From assembly GCF_001461695.1 (NCBI RefSeq), contig NZ_AUTC01000137.1, positions 20,024 to 84,023 of the forward strand: a DNA stretch of 64,000 nt, written 5' to 3'. Position numbers and translations under genes: made by a program. The stretch is from Sinorhizobium fredii USDA 205. GTDB lineage: Bacteria; Pseudomonadota; Alphaproteobacteria; Rhizobiales; Rhizobiaceae. This document shows positions 1 through 8,546 of this stretch, piece by piece (within the stretch, counting starts at the first letter, position 1; each line of letters starts with the position of its first letter). The notes beneath the pieces are model-generated. The model was not told the DNA's origin and did not search any database. It saw nothing but the letters and a program-made list of their open reading frames with translations.

Positions 1-1
1 G

Positions 2-697
2 CGCGTCACGCCGCTCATCCTGCATGCGGAAGAATTCGAGGGCGAAGCACCGGCTGCAGGCGAACAGCCGGCGGCCGCGGATCATCAGCAGCATTCGTCG
101 CTGAACGGCGCCCCCACCCTGGGCGAGATGCTCGCCGCGCTTTCGCCGGTCACCCCCGCCTACGCCCATGAGGGCGAAGAGCACGAGGAAGGCGGCATCA
201 TGTTCGGCATGAGCCGCTTCTCCGGCACTCTCGCCGCCAATCTGGTTACCGGCGCCGGCTTTTCGCTGCTGCTTGCCGGCATCAGCCTGGTGATCGGTTA
301 TCCGATCACGCTTGCCAATGGCGCGCTCTGGGGCGCCTTCGGCTGGCTCGCGGTGCACCTGCTTCCGGCCGTCGGCCTGCCGCCGGAACTGCCGGGCTTT
401 CCGGCCGCCGAGCTCGGCGACCGCCAGCTCTGGTGGGGGGCGACCGTGCTGCTCTCGGCCGCCGGTCTGTACCTGTTGGCGCTCCGTGGCGAAATCGTCG
501 CCAAGCTGGCGGGTCTCGTCCTTGTCGCCGCTCCGCACTTCTACGGCGCGCCGCAGCCGCTCGACATTTCCAGCAACGTGCCGGCCGTGCTCGGCGCCGA
601 ATTCGCCGTCGCCGCGCTCGCGACGACGCTCGCTTTCTGGATCGTGCTCGGCATCGTCTCCGGTTTCATCAATGACCGGTTTCTGAAAGCAAACTAA
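2..697 (+). CDS. cbtA: CbtA-family cobalt transporter subunit, 5' end cut by the window
   Basis: The frame is open from base 2 to the TAA at 695-697, about 231 codons, so the first roughly 20-30 residues lie outside the window. The readable part starts with a 'TPLILHAEEFE' segment typical of CbtA, continues through a His/Glu-rich stretch (AHEGEEHEE) and has four to five hydrophobic membrane segments. CbtA is a predicted inner-membrane protein usually paired with the small CbtB and linked to cobalamin biosynthesis; cbtB would lie just upstream, outside the window. The cobalt role is a family prediction. The gene converges on the FhuF-type gene, with a strong palindrome between them. Confidence 0.8.
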   Translation, partial: RVTPLILHAEEFEGEAPAAGEQPAAADHQQHSSLNGAPTLGEMLAALSPVTPAYAHEGEEHEEGGIMFGMSRFSGTLAANLVTGAGFSLLLAGISLVIGYPITLANGALWGAFGWLAVHLLPAVGLPPELPGFPAAELGDRQLWWGATVLLSAAGLYLLALRGEIVAKLAGLVLVAAPHFYGAPQPLDISSNVPAVLGAEFAVAALATTLAFWIVLGIVSGFINDRFLKAN

Positions 698-801
698 TGC
701 ATGTCGCCCAAAAGTGCGCAGCGGTTTTGGGATAACGACATGCATAAAAACAAAAACCTAAAGCGCGCCGCGTGAATACGTATTCACGCGGCGCGCTTTA
801 G
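697..801. repeat. Rhizobial intergenic palindromic element (RIME-like)
   Basis: Two palindromes lie side by side in about 105 bp. The first (697-745) has outer arms ATGCATGTCG/CGACATGCAT and inner arms CCCAAAA/TTTTGGG. The second (758-801) is a near-continuous perfect inverted repeat. Elements of this layout are dispersed between genes in Rhizobium and Sinorhizobium and are described as Rhizobium-specific intergenic mosaic elements. Assignment to that named family is from memory. Confidence 0.7.
758..801. terminator. Perfect 22-bp inverted repeat, probable bidirectional terminator
   Basis: Bases 758-779 are the exact reverse complement of 780-801 (CTAAAGCGCGCCGCGTGAATAC and its complement), with no loop bases at the centre TACGTA. 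It lies between the convergent cbtA and FhuF-type genes and ends in A/T-rich flanks on both sides. Termination function is inferred from position and stem strength. Confidence 0.55.
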
Positions 802-834
802 CATTGTTCACGGGTTCCTCCTCACCTTGGTCCC

Positions 835-1674
835 TCAAAGTGAGGAGTGGCGGCGATCGAGCAGATGCGCTCTCAGCCTCTCCCGCCGGACCTCCGGATC
901 CAACAGCACGCAGGTGTCGCAAAAATCGCCGCCGTCGGTACGGTAATAGAGGCAGCAGCCACCGCGCATCCGGTAGGTTCGGGAATGCGGAGCTTCCGCT
1001 ATGATCTTCTCAAAGTGAAGCTCGGGCGACGCGAGCGGCGAGTGAGCGCGTTTGACAATCGCCAGCGCCTGCTCGGTTGCTGTGTCCTCCTCTCCGCGCC
1101 GGCGACCGATTTCCAGGAAAGCCCCGGCGAGGCTGTCAGCGGCTAGCCGCCATTGTGCACGGGCCGACAGACCGCAACGCTTTTTCACGAGAGCGATTAC
1201 CGGCTTCAGGTGCACAACGAAGGCATCGTGGAAGCTCCGGGCCGCCTCCCCCGGCCCCCGCTTATTTTCGCCCGGCGGAAGCTCGACGAGGAAATGAAAG
1301 CGGCCGGCCGCGAGTCGCCCGTCGAACGGACGCAAATAGGTTTCGAAACGCAGTCCCGAGACGCTCGGGACAAGGCCGCTGGCGAGATAGATTGCTCCTG
1401 CCGCAAGGCTGAACTGGTGGCTGTAGAAGGCGATCAGATGCGCCGCCCTAATCTTGTCGTCCATGCCGGCCGCAAAGCGGTCCTGATAGGCAAGGCAGGT
1501 CTCGAGGTTGGCGGAGCCCAACCAGAAATCGTTTGGCGATTCCAAGTCTGCGCAGGGGGGCGCAACCGAACAGGCGACTTCCGGCATGGCGGCCGCAAGC
1601 CATTCGACCGCAGCCACTGCCTCTCTGTCCGCGGCGTTCCCCTGATGCTGCCCCCGCCCCATTCTCTCATCCAT
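835..1674 (-). CDS. FhuF-family siderophore-iron reductase, [2Fe-2S] protein
   Basis: 279 aa. The C-terminal signature has an adjacent pair of cysteines (RGGCCLYYR) followed by CDTC, the unusual Cys-Cys...Cys-x-x-Cys [2Fe-2S] ligand set of FhuF ferric reductases. FhuF proteins reduce iron in ferric siderophores in the cytoplasm to release it. The N-terminal two thirds match only the general FhuF layout (about 250-280 aa). The start ATG at 1674 is the first in frame; a second ATG lies 12 bases downstream. No siderophore receptor or ABC transporter gene is next to it, so its siderophore cannot be named. Confidence 0.72.
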   Translation of the reverse strand: MDERMGRGQHQGNAADREAVAAVEWLAAAMPEVACSVAPPCADLESPNDFWLGSANLETCLAYQDRFAAGMDDKIRAAHLIAFYSHQFSLAAGAIYLASGLVPSVSGLRFETYLRPFDGRLAAGRFHFLVELPPGENKRGPGEAARSFHDAFVVHLKPVIALVKKRCGLSARAQWRLAADSLAGAFLEIGRRRGEEDTATEQALAIVKRAHSPLASPELHFEKIIAEAPHSRTYRMRGGCCLYYRTDGGDFCDTCVLLDPEVRRERLRAHLLDRRHSSL

Positions 1675-1687
1675 CAGACCACGCCCG

Positions 1688-1798
1688 GCACTACAGCGCC
1701 GTGCGTCTTTTCAGACGCACTAAGGTCGCTGTAGCACTTTGAATCACTGCATGTTTTGATCCGTAAATCGCTTACGATTTAAGGAAACAGGCAGTAGC
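1688..1798. repeat. Dispersed rhizobial repeat, copy 1 (overlaps a gene end)
   Basis: This stretch contains CTACAGCGCCGTGCGTC, then its imperfect inverse ending GGTCGCTGTAG, then TGCATGTTTT and an inner palindrome around AAATCGCTTACGATTT, ending AGGAAACAGGCAG. Related sequences occur at 4171-4269, 10115-10218 and 10831-10927. This copy supplies the last coding bases and stop codon of the glycoamylase-family gene. Confidence 0.75.
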
Positions 1799-3084
1799 CA
1801 TCCACCTTCGAAGCCTGCCCTTTTCAGCCCGCGGCTGAATGCCGGGATGCTGCGTGTGATTTCCCAAACAAGGCCGCTTCTCCAGTTCTCGATCATCATG
1901 ACTGCCAGCCCCTGGTCAAGCCCGACAATCCGGTCATCGACCCAGCCCTCGCGCCCGCCTCCCGGCAGGCTCGGATTGAACCCGCCCGGCAAGCGGCCGT
2001 CGCGAAGCAGGGCCGGATAATGCGCCAGCAGATGCGAAAGACTGTCCAGGCAATCATCCGGCGCGAAAGGCAGACCCGCAAGCGGCGCCCACGGAACCAG
2101 GGTCCCGTCATCGGCGCCGAAGGGAGCGCCGCGCGCCGCATAGCCCAAAAGCTGCTGCCGCCGGCCGTCACGCAGCTTCAGCCAGCCCTTTGGCGCATGG
2201 CAGGCGCTGAAGCCCCAGAGATCGCGGCAATAGCCGAAAAAACGGTGAGGATTTTCTTCCGCATGAGCGCGCTGCAAAGCGATCGCCCGGCGGGTATTCG
2301 CAAAATAGTCGCTTCTTGCCGAACGCATTCCCATGTCGCCTATGCCACGGAAGTCGATCCATGCATGGGGAAAGAGGTGAATGAACAGCTCGCCGGCATG
2401 GAGATGTGGCGCCCCGTCGATCGTCAGCCATTCGTGCGCCGCCGAATAGGCGCCATAGGTTTCCGGCGCGACGGGGCGGTTCGACGAACCGAGCGCCAGC
2501 ACGTAAAGAAGCAACGCCTCGCTGTAACCACGCCAACGGTGTTTCAGGAAACGTCCTGGAGGCCTCCAGCCCATCGCTACCGTGTCTCCGCGGTTGAGGG
2601 CCCAGGCCCAATCCGCCCGCTCATAGAGACGCGCAGCAAGGCTCCGGATCTCCGCCTCGTTCGGATCGCGCCCGCAGAAATAGGCCGCGGCCGTAAGGGC
2701 GCCAGCCAGCAGCAGCGCCGTGTCGATGGTAGAGAGTTCGCTGTTCCAGGTGCGCTCGCCCGTCCGCATGTCCAGAAAATGATAGTAGAAGCCGCGATGT
2801 CCCGTTGCCTGCCTGTCGCTCGCCTGCCGGCTATCGGCGAGAAAACGCAAGGCGGTGAGCACGCGGCGGGCCGCGTCGGGCCGCCTTATCCAGCCGCGTT
2901 CGACGGCAACCGGATAGCAAGACAGCCCGAAGCCGGTGGCCGCTATGCTCGACGGCGACCCCGCCCGCGAGGTGTCGGCGACAAGTCCCGTCCGCGCATC
3001 GGAATAGTCGAGGAAATAATCGAAGGCGGCTCGCTGCAGCCGCTCGATCAGAACGATGTCCGTGTTCGACCGATAGTGAAGCAT
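1744..3084 (-). CDS. Glycoamylase-family protein (PF10091-like)
   Basis: 446 aa, ATG at 3084. The protein has an (alpha/alpha) barrel-like pattern with family-type motifs: an N-terminal LQRAAFDYFLDY, 'ERTWNSELSTIDTALLLAGAL', and 'GYCRDLWGFSACHAPKG'. This matches the COG5368/PF10091 glycoamylase group, which is related to GH144 beta-1,2-glucan hydrolases. Rhizobia make cyclic beta-1,2-glucans, so action on such a glucan is possible but is inference. No signal peptide is evident, suggesting a cytoplasmic enzyme. The last 13-17 residues and the stop codon fall inside a dispersed repeat, so the natural C terminus may have been replaced. Divergent from the DUF1194 gene. Confidence 0.75.
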   Translation of the reverse strand: MLHYRSNTDIVLIERLQRAAFDYFLDYSDARTGLVADTSRAGSPSSIAATGFGLSCYPVAVERGWIRRPDAARRVLTALRFLADSRQASDRQATGHRGFYYHFLDMRTGERTWNSELSTIDTALLLAGALTAAAYFCGRDPNEAEIRSLAARLYERADWAWALNRGDTVAMGWRPPGRFLKHRWRGYSEALLLYVLALGSSNRPVAPETYGAYSAAHEWLTIDGAPHLHAGELFIHLFPHAWIDFRGIGDMGMRSARSDYFANTRRAIALQRAHAEENPHRFFGYCRDLWGFSACHAPKGWLKLRDGRRQQLLGYAARGAPFGADDGTLVPWAPLAGLPFAPDDCLDSLSHLLAHYPALLRDGRLPGGFNPSLPGGGREGWVDDRIVGLDQGLAVMMIENWRSGLVWEITRSIPAFSRGLKRAGFEGGWLLPVSLNRKRFTDQNMQ

Positions 3085-3343
3085 GACGAGGTTCTGTTTG
3101 ACGACCTTGGCCAGATTGGGTCCAGCAACCCGGTCGCAGCGCTGCGAAGATCTTGAATTGAGCCACTCTTATCTCACGGAGCGCCTATTGTGTGCGTTTG
3201 CTCCTGTCCCAGGCGTCACGATCAAATAATATTGCAATCGCGCCTGGCCGCGGCAGTCGCCGATTTGCAATCCTGTGATACATTCTGTCGTGAAGCCCAC
3301 GTTTTTGGGACGGGGCAGTAGATCATGACGATTGGCGGATGCG

Positions 3344-4138
3344 ATGTTGAGCATGCTGGCGTTGATCATGGCACTCAGTGGCAGCCCGATACAGACGGCC
3401 GCCACGCCCCCGAATGTCGATGTGGAGCTGGTTCTTGCTGTCGACATGTCCGGCTCGATGGACATGGAGGAAGCGCGGGTGCAGCGGTCCGGCTATGTCC
3501 AGGCGCTCAGGCACCCGGAGTTCATCAACGCCGTCAAGGGTGGATATCTCGGCCGCATTGCCATCGGCTATTTCGAATGGGCCGGCATGGTCAACGAGGC
3601 TTCGGTCGTCACCTGGCAGGTTGTCGAAGGTGCCGAGGATGCCGAAGCCTTCGCGGCCAGGATCGAAGCGCGGCCGATCGGAACGCGGCGCGGCACATCG
3701 ATTTCAAATGCGATCATTTTTGGCACGAGCCTGATCGACACCAATGCCTTTTCGGGCGCACGTCGCGTCATCGACATTTCCGGCGACGGCCCCAACAATA
3801 CCGGGCCTCCCGTCGCCCCGGCCCGCAACGAGGCGGTATCACGCGGCATCATCATCAATGGGCTTGCGATCCTGATCCGTCCCTCCGTGTCGACCGGCCC
3901 GCTGGACCGGTACTATGCGGAGTGCGTGATCGGCGGGCCTGGTTCCTTCGTTCTTCCGGTGCACGAGGCGGAGGATTTCGCAATTGCGATCCGGCAGAAG
4001 CTGATTCTCGAGGTGAGCGGGGTGACACTTCCGCCCACGCTCAGCCTCGCCGCTGGCGAAACGGCGGCAGATTGCATGATCGGCGAAAAGCTTCGGCCGG
4101 GCTTCCTGGACAGGGTCTATCCGGAACTCGACCGTTAG
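3344..4138 (+). CDS. DUF1194 protein with von Willebrand A domain, exported
   Basis: 264 aa from the ATG at 3344; an in-frame TTG at 3332 is an alternative. A short hydrophobic N terminus (MLSMLALIMALSG) resembles a signal peptide. The MIDAS motif DMSGSMD lies near residue 34, and 'RGTSISNAI' and 'VIDISGDGPNNTG' follow as the other vWA metal-site loops. DUF1194 proteins of about 250-270 aa are common in rhizobia and have no established function; a metal-dependent adhesion or protein-binding role is typical of the fold. It is transcribed alone, with dispersed repeat copy 2 just downstream. Confidence 0.8.
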   Translation: MLSMLALIMALSGSPIQTAATPPNVDVELVLAVDMSGSMDMEEARVQRSGYVQALRHPEFINAVKGGYLGRIAIGYFEWAGMVNEASVVTWQVVEGAEDAEAFAARIEARPIGTRRGTSISNAIIFGTSLIDTNAFSGARRVIDISGDGPNNTGPPVAPARNEAVSRGIIINGLAILIRPSVSTGPLDRYYAECVIGGPGSFVLPVHEAEDFAIAIRQKLILEVSGVTLPPTLSLAAGETAADCMIGEKLRPGFLDRVYPELDR

Positions 4139-4170
4139 TCTAGGCGGCCAGGCGGCCGAGTCCCCACGCC

Positions 4171-4269
4171 ACTGCGCGTTTCCTCAAATCAGGACCGATT
4201 TTAGGAAACGGGCAGCGATTCAATATGCTTCCGCGTCCTTTGTGCGTCTGAAGGACGTGCGGTGCCGTG
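4171..4269. repeat. Dispersed rhizobial repeat, copy 2 (reverse orientation)
   Basis: The stretch reads ACTGCGCGTTTCCTCAAATC, a CCGATTTTAGGAAAC arm, then CCTTTGTGCGTCTGAAGGACG and GCGGTGCCGTGG. It is the reverse-complement layout of the repeat at 1688-1798 and is diverged but clearly the same element. It separates the DUF1194 gene from the convergent small gene at 4289-4522. Confidence 0.7.
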
Positions 4270-4288
4270 GGCGTCGTCCGCGTCAGGT

Positions 4289-4522
4289 TCACTGCAGCAG
4301 ACGAAACCCGCCCGCCAGATCGGCTCCTGCGGCCGCGAATTCACGCCGATCGCGCAGTTCCGTGGCGACAGCCTGAAGCGCCATGTCGATGCAATATTCC
4401 AGGGCTTGCGCGTCCAACGCGCGGGCACTGTCGCGAATATGGGCCAGCATTCTGGCAATGCTCGCAAATTCCGCTTCGTGATCGGTCGCTGCCGAGACAG
4501 AATAAGTCATTCGAACCCCCAT
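4289..4522 (-). CDS. Small hypothetical protein
   Basis: 77 aa from ATG 4522, or 73 aa from ATG 4510, which has GGGGG five bases upstream and may be the real start. The protein is mainly alpha-helical with acidic and alanine-rich segments (MLAHIRDSARALDAQALEYC). No family was recognised. It lies about 180 bp downstream of the YcaO gene on the same strand. Frame and composition are plausible for a real gene, but homology would be needed to be sure. Confidence 0.45.
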   Translation of the reverse strand: MGVRMTYSVSAATDHEAEFASIARMLAHIRDSARALDAQALEYCIDMALQAVATELRDRREFAAAGADLAGGFRLLQ

Positions 4523-4705
4523 TGCGTATACTACCCTCGCAACGGACTATAGATGAATTTCCCGTTCGCGCGCGTTGCACGAGCGTTGCACAGCTATCAG
4601 TGGTGTTGCGCGATGAATTCACCAGTCCGGGCTCAGGAAAACTACGCCCCTTCGCCCCCTGGCGCAGTTCCCGTTGGCACAGGGCACTTCGAGCGCGCCG
4701 CTGTC

Positions 4706-5920
4706 TTACGACGAAATTGCCCTCGATAGTGCGCGGGGTCCGAAGCGACGCGCTCGCTCGCCGTCGGGGTTCTCGAGGTCCGCCACCAGCACCTTGACGA
4801 CGGCGAAGGGCAGATCGCCGCGAGACAGGGGAACGGCGATGACAGACCGCACGCCTGCCTTCTTCACGCAGGAGATGGCGTGGCTCAGCAATGCCTCGAT
4901 GGGCACGCCGGTGCGGGCGACCGGCGTCGTGAAGGGTCGCGGCGTTGCGAGAAAGGCGCGCCGCGTCGATTCCGGCAATGCCCGCCTGAAGGTCTCGGCG
5001 TAGACGTCGTCGCGGGCGCCGCCGATATAGGTGAGCCGTGACTGCGCCGCCTCCGTCACCGCCCTGATCGCCGCCCGGACGGCGCAAGGGTGCGCCCCGC
5101 ACCCGCTCGTCACCTCGACAAAGCGGAGATTGCCTGCAGTCGCCGTGCCGCGCGGGCCGAGAAATGCAAGGAAGCACGGAATGCCGGTGTCGCTGGTGAT
5201 GTCGAAAAGCCGCAAGTCGAGTTCGGCCGCCCTGATGCGGCCGACGAGCCCGTCGAGGGCCGGATCATCAAGAGCCTCAGGGGCAACGCACGCCCGGTGC
5301 CGGGCTTCCTGACCGGAGACCCGCCAGAGAGCGTGCGCATCGCGTTCGACCCGCTCCAGCAGGCCGTGCAGGATCGCCTCCTCCATGACATTGCCCGACG
5401 CGAGCCCATCCGACGACATCCAGAAACGCGACGGTCTCGTGCGGTCGAGAAGCACCGCTTCAAGCGGCACGAAAACGTCGCCGCCGGAGACCAGATCGGC
5501 GCCGCGGACCCATTCAACTTCCTCATCCGGCCGGATATCCTCCCGGCCGGCGGCGATCAGCCCGTTCAGCGGATCGAAGGCCCGACCGACGGCACGCAGC
5601 TTTTCTGCCGTGTGAACGAAACTCTCGACGGCGGGCTCGCCGGCGACGGCGCGCTCCAGCGCCTCCATCACCGCCGATGTCCGGGCATCGGCGTCCGTCA
5701 GCCCCTTTCCCTGGGCAACCACGATCGACCGCGAATTCGGCGTGTAGGCGCACCAGACCGGAATCCCGACCTTGTCGAGCCCTGTATGCCTGGCAACGCG
5801 CGTCACGCCGAAAGCGGCAAGCAAGGGACGAACTCGGTCGAACGTTTCCCCCGGGCTGCACACCCGGTCGGAATAAGCGTTGACCAAGCTCGGCCGCTCA
5901 CCGATGTCGTGGCGGATCAA
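4706..5920 (-). CDS. YcaO-family cyclodehydratase-like protein
   Basis: 404 aa. Two YcaO signatures are visible: SAVMEALERA (residues 83-91), and SSDGLASGN followed by EEAILHGLLERVERDA (169-195), which carries glutamates of the ATP/Mg site. YcaO enzymes use ATP to activate backbone amides, making azolines, thioamides or amidines in RiPPs, or acting on ribosomal protein S12. The start is a TTG at 5920 that overlaps the stop of the 71-aa gene (TTGA), implying translational coupling. Rhizobial YcaO genes often sit beside tfuA; none is found within 1 kb here. Residues 330 onward lack an obvious C-terminal proline-rich tail. Confidence 0.85.
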   Translation of the reverse strand: MIRHDIGERPSLVNAYSDRVCSPGETFDRVRPLLAAFGVTRVARHTGLDKVGIPVWCAYTPNSRSIVVAQGKGLTDADARTSAVMEALERAVAGEPAVESFVHTAEKLRAVGRAFDPLNGLIAAGREDIRPDEEVEWVRGADLVSGGDVFVPLEAVLLDRTRPSRFWMSSDGLASGNVMEEAILHGLLERVERDAHALWRVSGQEARHRACVAPEALDDPALDGLVGRIRAAELDLRLFDITSDTGIPCFLAFLGPRGTATAGNLRFVEVTSGCGAHPCAVRAAIRAVTEAAQSRLTYIGGARDDVYAETFRRALPESTRRAFLATPRPFTTPVARTGVPIEALLSHAISCVKKAGVRSVIAVPLSRGDLPFAVVKVLVADLENPDGERARRFGPRALSRAISS

Positions 5921-6132
5921 CTGTCCACGTGACCTGCAAAAACGTCATCGACCGACGTCACTGCTATGGCGAGATCGACGTTGTTGACGAAGGTGCTACC
6001 CAACTGTCGAAAACCATTGACGATCGCCAGATCGCCCGTCACCGAATCGAGCTGCCTGACGGTTCCATTTCCAAGATCTACCATCCAGAGACCCGGTTCT
6101 CCCGGGATCCCGATCACAACGACTTTGGCCAT
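5917..6132 (-). CDS. 71-aa protein coupled to YcaO, candidate substrate or partner
   Basis: Starts at ATG 6132 with AGAGGGG six to seven bases upstream; an in-frame upstream start at 6159 would overlap the regulator's stop and has no such site. The sequence begins MAKVVVIGIPGEPG and ends in a Val/Asp/Ser-rich tail (SVDDVFAGHVDS) without cysteine. The N-terminal half looks like a small beta-rich fold rather than a classic leader peptide. Position, size and 4-base coupling to YcaO suggest a modified peptide, a recognition protein or an accessory subunit; this is inference. No family was recognised. Confidence 0.7.
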   Translation of the reverse strand: MAKVVVIGIPGEPGLWMVDLGNGTVRQLDSVTGDLAIVNGFRQLGSTFVNNVDLAIAVTSVDDVFAGHVDS

Positions 6133-6155
6133 AGTGTTTCCCCTCTTGCCCACGA

Positions 6156-7958
6156 TCAAAAACCGGCCTTCTTCAGCCCCTCACGGTAAAGATCCTTCTG
6201 CCACTGTTCCTTGAACGGAATGACAGAAAGCCATTTGTCGACATCGAAAGTCGGATTGGCCTTCAATGCCCGCATCCTGTGCTGGCGAGCTTTCTTGCGA
6301 TCACCCAGCATTGCCCAGCTCGCGGCAACGATCCTGTCTGCCGGCGACTTGTCCTTCATTTCCTGGGCAAAGCCTATGGCCTGTTCGTATTCCCCGAGGA
6401 AATAGCTGGCCCCCGCTGCACTCCAAAGATAGGCGTCCGGCGCCAGCGGGTTGAGCGCAAGGGCCTTGCCGAGCTTGTCCAGGGCCTCGCGAGGGCGGGA
6501 GGCGTGCACGAGCGTGTCGGCGTGGCTGTAGAGCACGTCGGCATATTGCGGGCTCAATTGTTCGGCCAGATCGAGCGCTGCCAGACTCTCGTCCACATCG
6601 CCCTGATAGAGCTTCACGACCCCCACTTCGCGGTGAGCGGTCGGCAAGCGCTCGTTGCTCTCGATCGCTTGCCTGGCATGCCGCTCCGCCAAGGTGAGGA
6701 GTTCACCGTCGGCCCGTGCCGTCAACAGCCACTCGGTCGCATAGGTCCGCGCGATGCCGCTCAGCGCCGGCGCAAAATCCTGCCTGTGCTTCAGCGCATC
6801 CCGGAAGTCGTGACGCGCCCTGCGAACTTCCGGCAGGCCTAGACCCGAGAGATGCCTCAGCCCGCCGAGATAGGCATAGTAGGCCTCCGGATGCGACAGG
6901 TAGTCGAGATTCTCCGGCCGCCCCGTCTCCACTTGCTCGGTGACAGCGCGCGCGACGTGGTAGGCGATCTCTTGACGCTGCATGAGGAGGCCCGCGGGCG
7001 AGATCAGGAAGCGATCAGCCCAGACGATCTGGTCGGAGGGGAGGAAGATCAACTGGGTAAAGAGCCCTTGATCCGACATGCGGCAATCAAGTGCATAGGT
7101 GACGCCGTGCCTCTCGAGGATCGCCGCCTTGTCCGCCGCCTCGCGGATGCGCTCGGCCGTATAGGGCGCGACGACGGTCATCGAGCGCAACGCACAGAGC
7201 CCGATCGTTATGTCCTCGATCACCGCCACGCTGACGGCGTGGAGCATCGGGTCGCTGCCGAAGGCAGCCGGCGGAAGAAGAGCGACGCGCGCAAGCTGCG
7301 CGGATTGCGCCGCGCTTGCTTGCGCTTGCTCTTTGGCCGCGGCCGGGGTTCTGACGCTAAGCAACGGGCCGTAGCTAATGCGCTGCAGGATTTCGCGAAC
7401 GGTGGCATCCGCCGGATCGAGCTCCAGAAGGTGCGCGCAGGCCGCGCGCAGCGTCGACCGGTCAGCGGATCCCTGCTCCGCTTTGATGAGCGCGCTCCGC
7501 AGCACCTCCGTAAAACCGCGTCGCTTCTCCGCCACCCAGTCCGCGTAGCGTCCGGGCGGCAGATCCGCCAACGGCAGGAACGTATCGCGCCAGAGTGAAA
7601 GGGCGTTTCGGAAGCTCCCTTCCGAGCCGTTTATGCCGTCGAACTCGGAGACATCGCAGGAGATCGGCCCCAGCGCCACCTCCGTCTCCGTGGCCGACAG
7701 GACCGCACCCGCCGGCGTGACGAGGTGCTGCATGCGCCACAGCGTCGAACGCAGATTCTTGAACGCGACGCTTTTTTCCCTGTCAGGCCAGATCATCGTC
7801 GCGAGCTTGTCGCGGCTGGCGACCCTTTGCCCGGATGCCGAGAGATAGGCGAGAATCAGGAGCCCCCGCTCCGGACACGCGACTGCGCCGCCGGCACCAT
7901 CGATCAGCAGCAACTCCCCGAAGGTCTTGAGGTGAAAGCCGGCCCCCGTCACGAACAC
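6156..7958 (-). CDS. SARP-like transcriptional activator with TPR repeats
   Basis: 600 aa from GTG 7958, one base after the XRE stop; GTG 7952 is an alternative. The frame is open upstream to 8483, but that part is an out-of-frame, Arg-rich shadow of the XRE gene. The N-terminal 100 residues form an OmpR/SARP-type winged helix (FGELLLIDGAGG, ...RGLLILAYLSASGQRVASRDKLATMIWP), followed by a BTAD-like helical segment, an adenylate-cyclase-associated-type segment (VALLPPAAFGSDP) and C-terminal tetratricopeptide repeats from about residue 400. Such regulators activate nearby secondary-metabolite or stress genes. It is the likely regulator of the YcaO cassette. Confidence 0.75.
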   Translation of the reverse strand: MFVTGAGFHLKTFGELLLIDGAGGAVACPERGLLILAYLSASGQRVASRDKLATMIWPDREKSVAFKNLRSTLWRMQHLVTPAGAVLSATETEVALGPISCDVSEFDGINGSEGSFRNALSLWRDTFLPLADLPPGRYADWVAEKRRGFTEVLRSALIKAEQGSADRSTLRAACAHLLELDPADATVREILQRISYGPLLSVRTPAAAKEQAQASAAQSAQLARVALLPPAAFGSDPMLHAVSVAVIEDITIGLCALRSMTVVAPYTAERIREAADKAAILERHGVTYALDCRMSDQGLFTQLIFLPSDQIVWADRFLISPAGLLMQRQEIAYHVARAVTEQVETGRPENLDYLSHPEAYYAYLGGLRHLSGLGLPEVRRARHDFRDALKHRQDFAPALSGIARTYATEWLLTARADGELLTLAERHARQAIESNERLPTAHREVGVVKLYQGDVDESLAALDLAEQLSPQYADVLYSHADTLVHASRPREALDKLGKALALNPLAPDAYLWSAAGASYFLGEYEQAIGFAQEMKDKSPADRIVAASWAMLGDRKKARQHRMRALKANPTFDVDKWLSVIPFKEQWQKDLYREGLKKAGF

Positions 7959-7959
7959 C

Positions 7960-8331
7960 TCAACCGACCGATAAGCCCAGGGTTCGGCAGCCCCAGAGCG
8001 CAGGCCGGGCGATACGGCGGCGTCCAGCCGTCCACGATCGAAGCACCGTCTTCCTGCTGATATCCGCCGCCTCGATCGTCTTCGGCAACCCGCCTCCTGC
8101 CGACGCCGGCGATTCCTCGAAGAAGAATGTAAAATGCACCTGCAGAACGTCGGCCATCGCCAGCAACTGGGCCGCGCAGACGCGGCGTGCACCCTGTTCG
8201 TAGCTCCGGACCTGTGCGACCGGCACACCGAGCGCCGCGCCGAGATTTTTCTCGTCCATCCCCAGCGCCTCGCGGCGCAGCCGGATACGATGGCCGACGA
8301 AAGCGTCAATGGCATTGGGCTGGCTGAGCAC
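7960..8331 (-). CDS. XRE-family helix-turn-helix regulator
   Basis: 123 aa from GTG 8331, chosen because GGAGG lies at 8342-8338 with ideal spacing and because rhizobial XRE proteins start just before a 'PNAIDAFVGHRIRLRR' segment. The HTH follows: LGMDEKNLGAALGV...QVRSYEQGARRV. The C terminus past residue 85 is basic and unlike the usual family tail. The stop TGA at 7962-7960 nearly touches the start of the SARP-like gene, so the two are co-translated. Read together they could be a former single XRE-SARP protein split by frameshift, but the coupled start makes two genes the simpler reading. Confidence 0.7.
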   Translation of the reverse strand: MLSQPNAIDAFVGHRIRLRREALGMDEKNLGAALGVPVAQVRSYEQGARRVCAAQLLAMADVLQVHFTFFFEESPASAGGGLPKTIEAADISRKTVLRSWTAGRRRIARPALWGCRTLGLSVG

Positions 8332-8505
8332 CTTTCGCCTCCGCGCAAGAATGGCTGGCTGCTTAAATTCAAACATGCTTGAAAATCGGAACCGATGCAA
8401 CTCGGGGCTTTGCGCGATACACAAGGTTCTCGTTTGCGTTTCGATGCATTGCACGCATTTGCCGCATTGCAATGCCGGAACATCGCTGCCGCCCGACGCG
8501 AAAAC

Positions 8506-8532
8506 CAAAAAAAGACCCCGCGCGAGCGGGGC
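8506..8532 (-). terminator. Rho-independent terminator of the csbD gene
   Basis: On the minus strand the GC-rich stem CCCCG/CGGGG (8516-8520 with 8527-8531, loop of six) is followed by TCTTTTTTT. It lies 15 bases beyond the stop of the CsbD gene, a textbook intrinsic terminator. Confidence 0.85.
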
Positions 8533-8546
8533 TAGAGGTTGAGGGA

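Noticed and set aside
2020..3156. Long plus-strand open frame opposite the glycoamylase gene
   Set aside because: Basic, low-complexity composition with no family pattern; it is a shadow of the minus-strand gene in high-GC DNA.
4139..4705. tfuA gene expected beside ycaO
   Set aside because: All frames downstream of ycaO were read; only a 77-aa gene and out-of-frame shadows are present.
6156..8483. A 775-aa reading of the SARP-like regulator
   Set aside because: The first 173 codons are an Arg-rich out-of-frame reading of the XRE gene; the winged-helix domain begins after GTG 7958.
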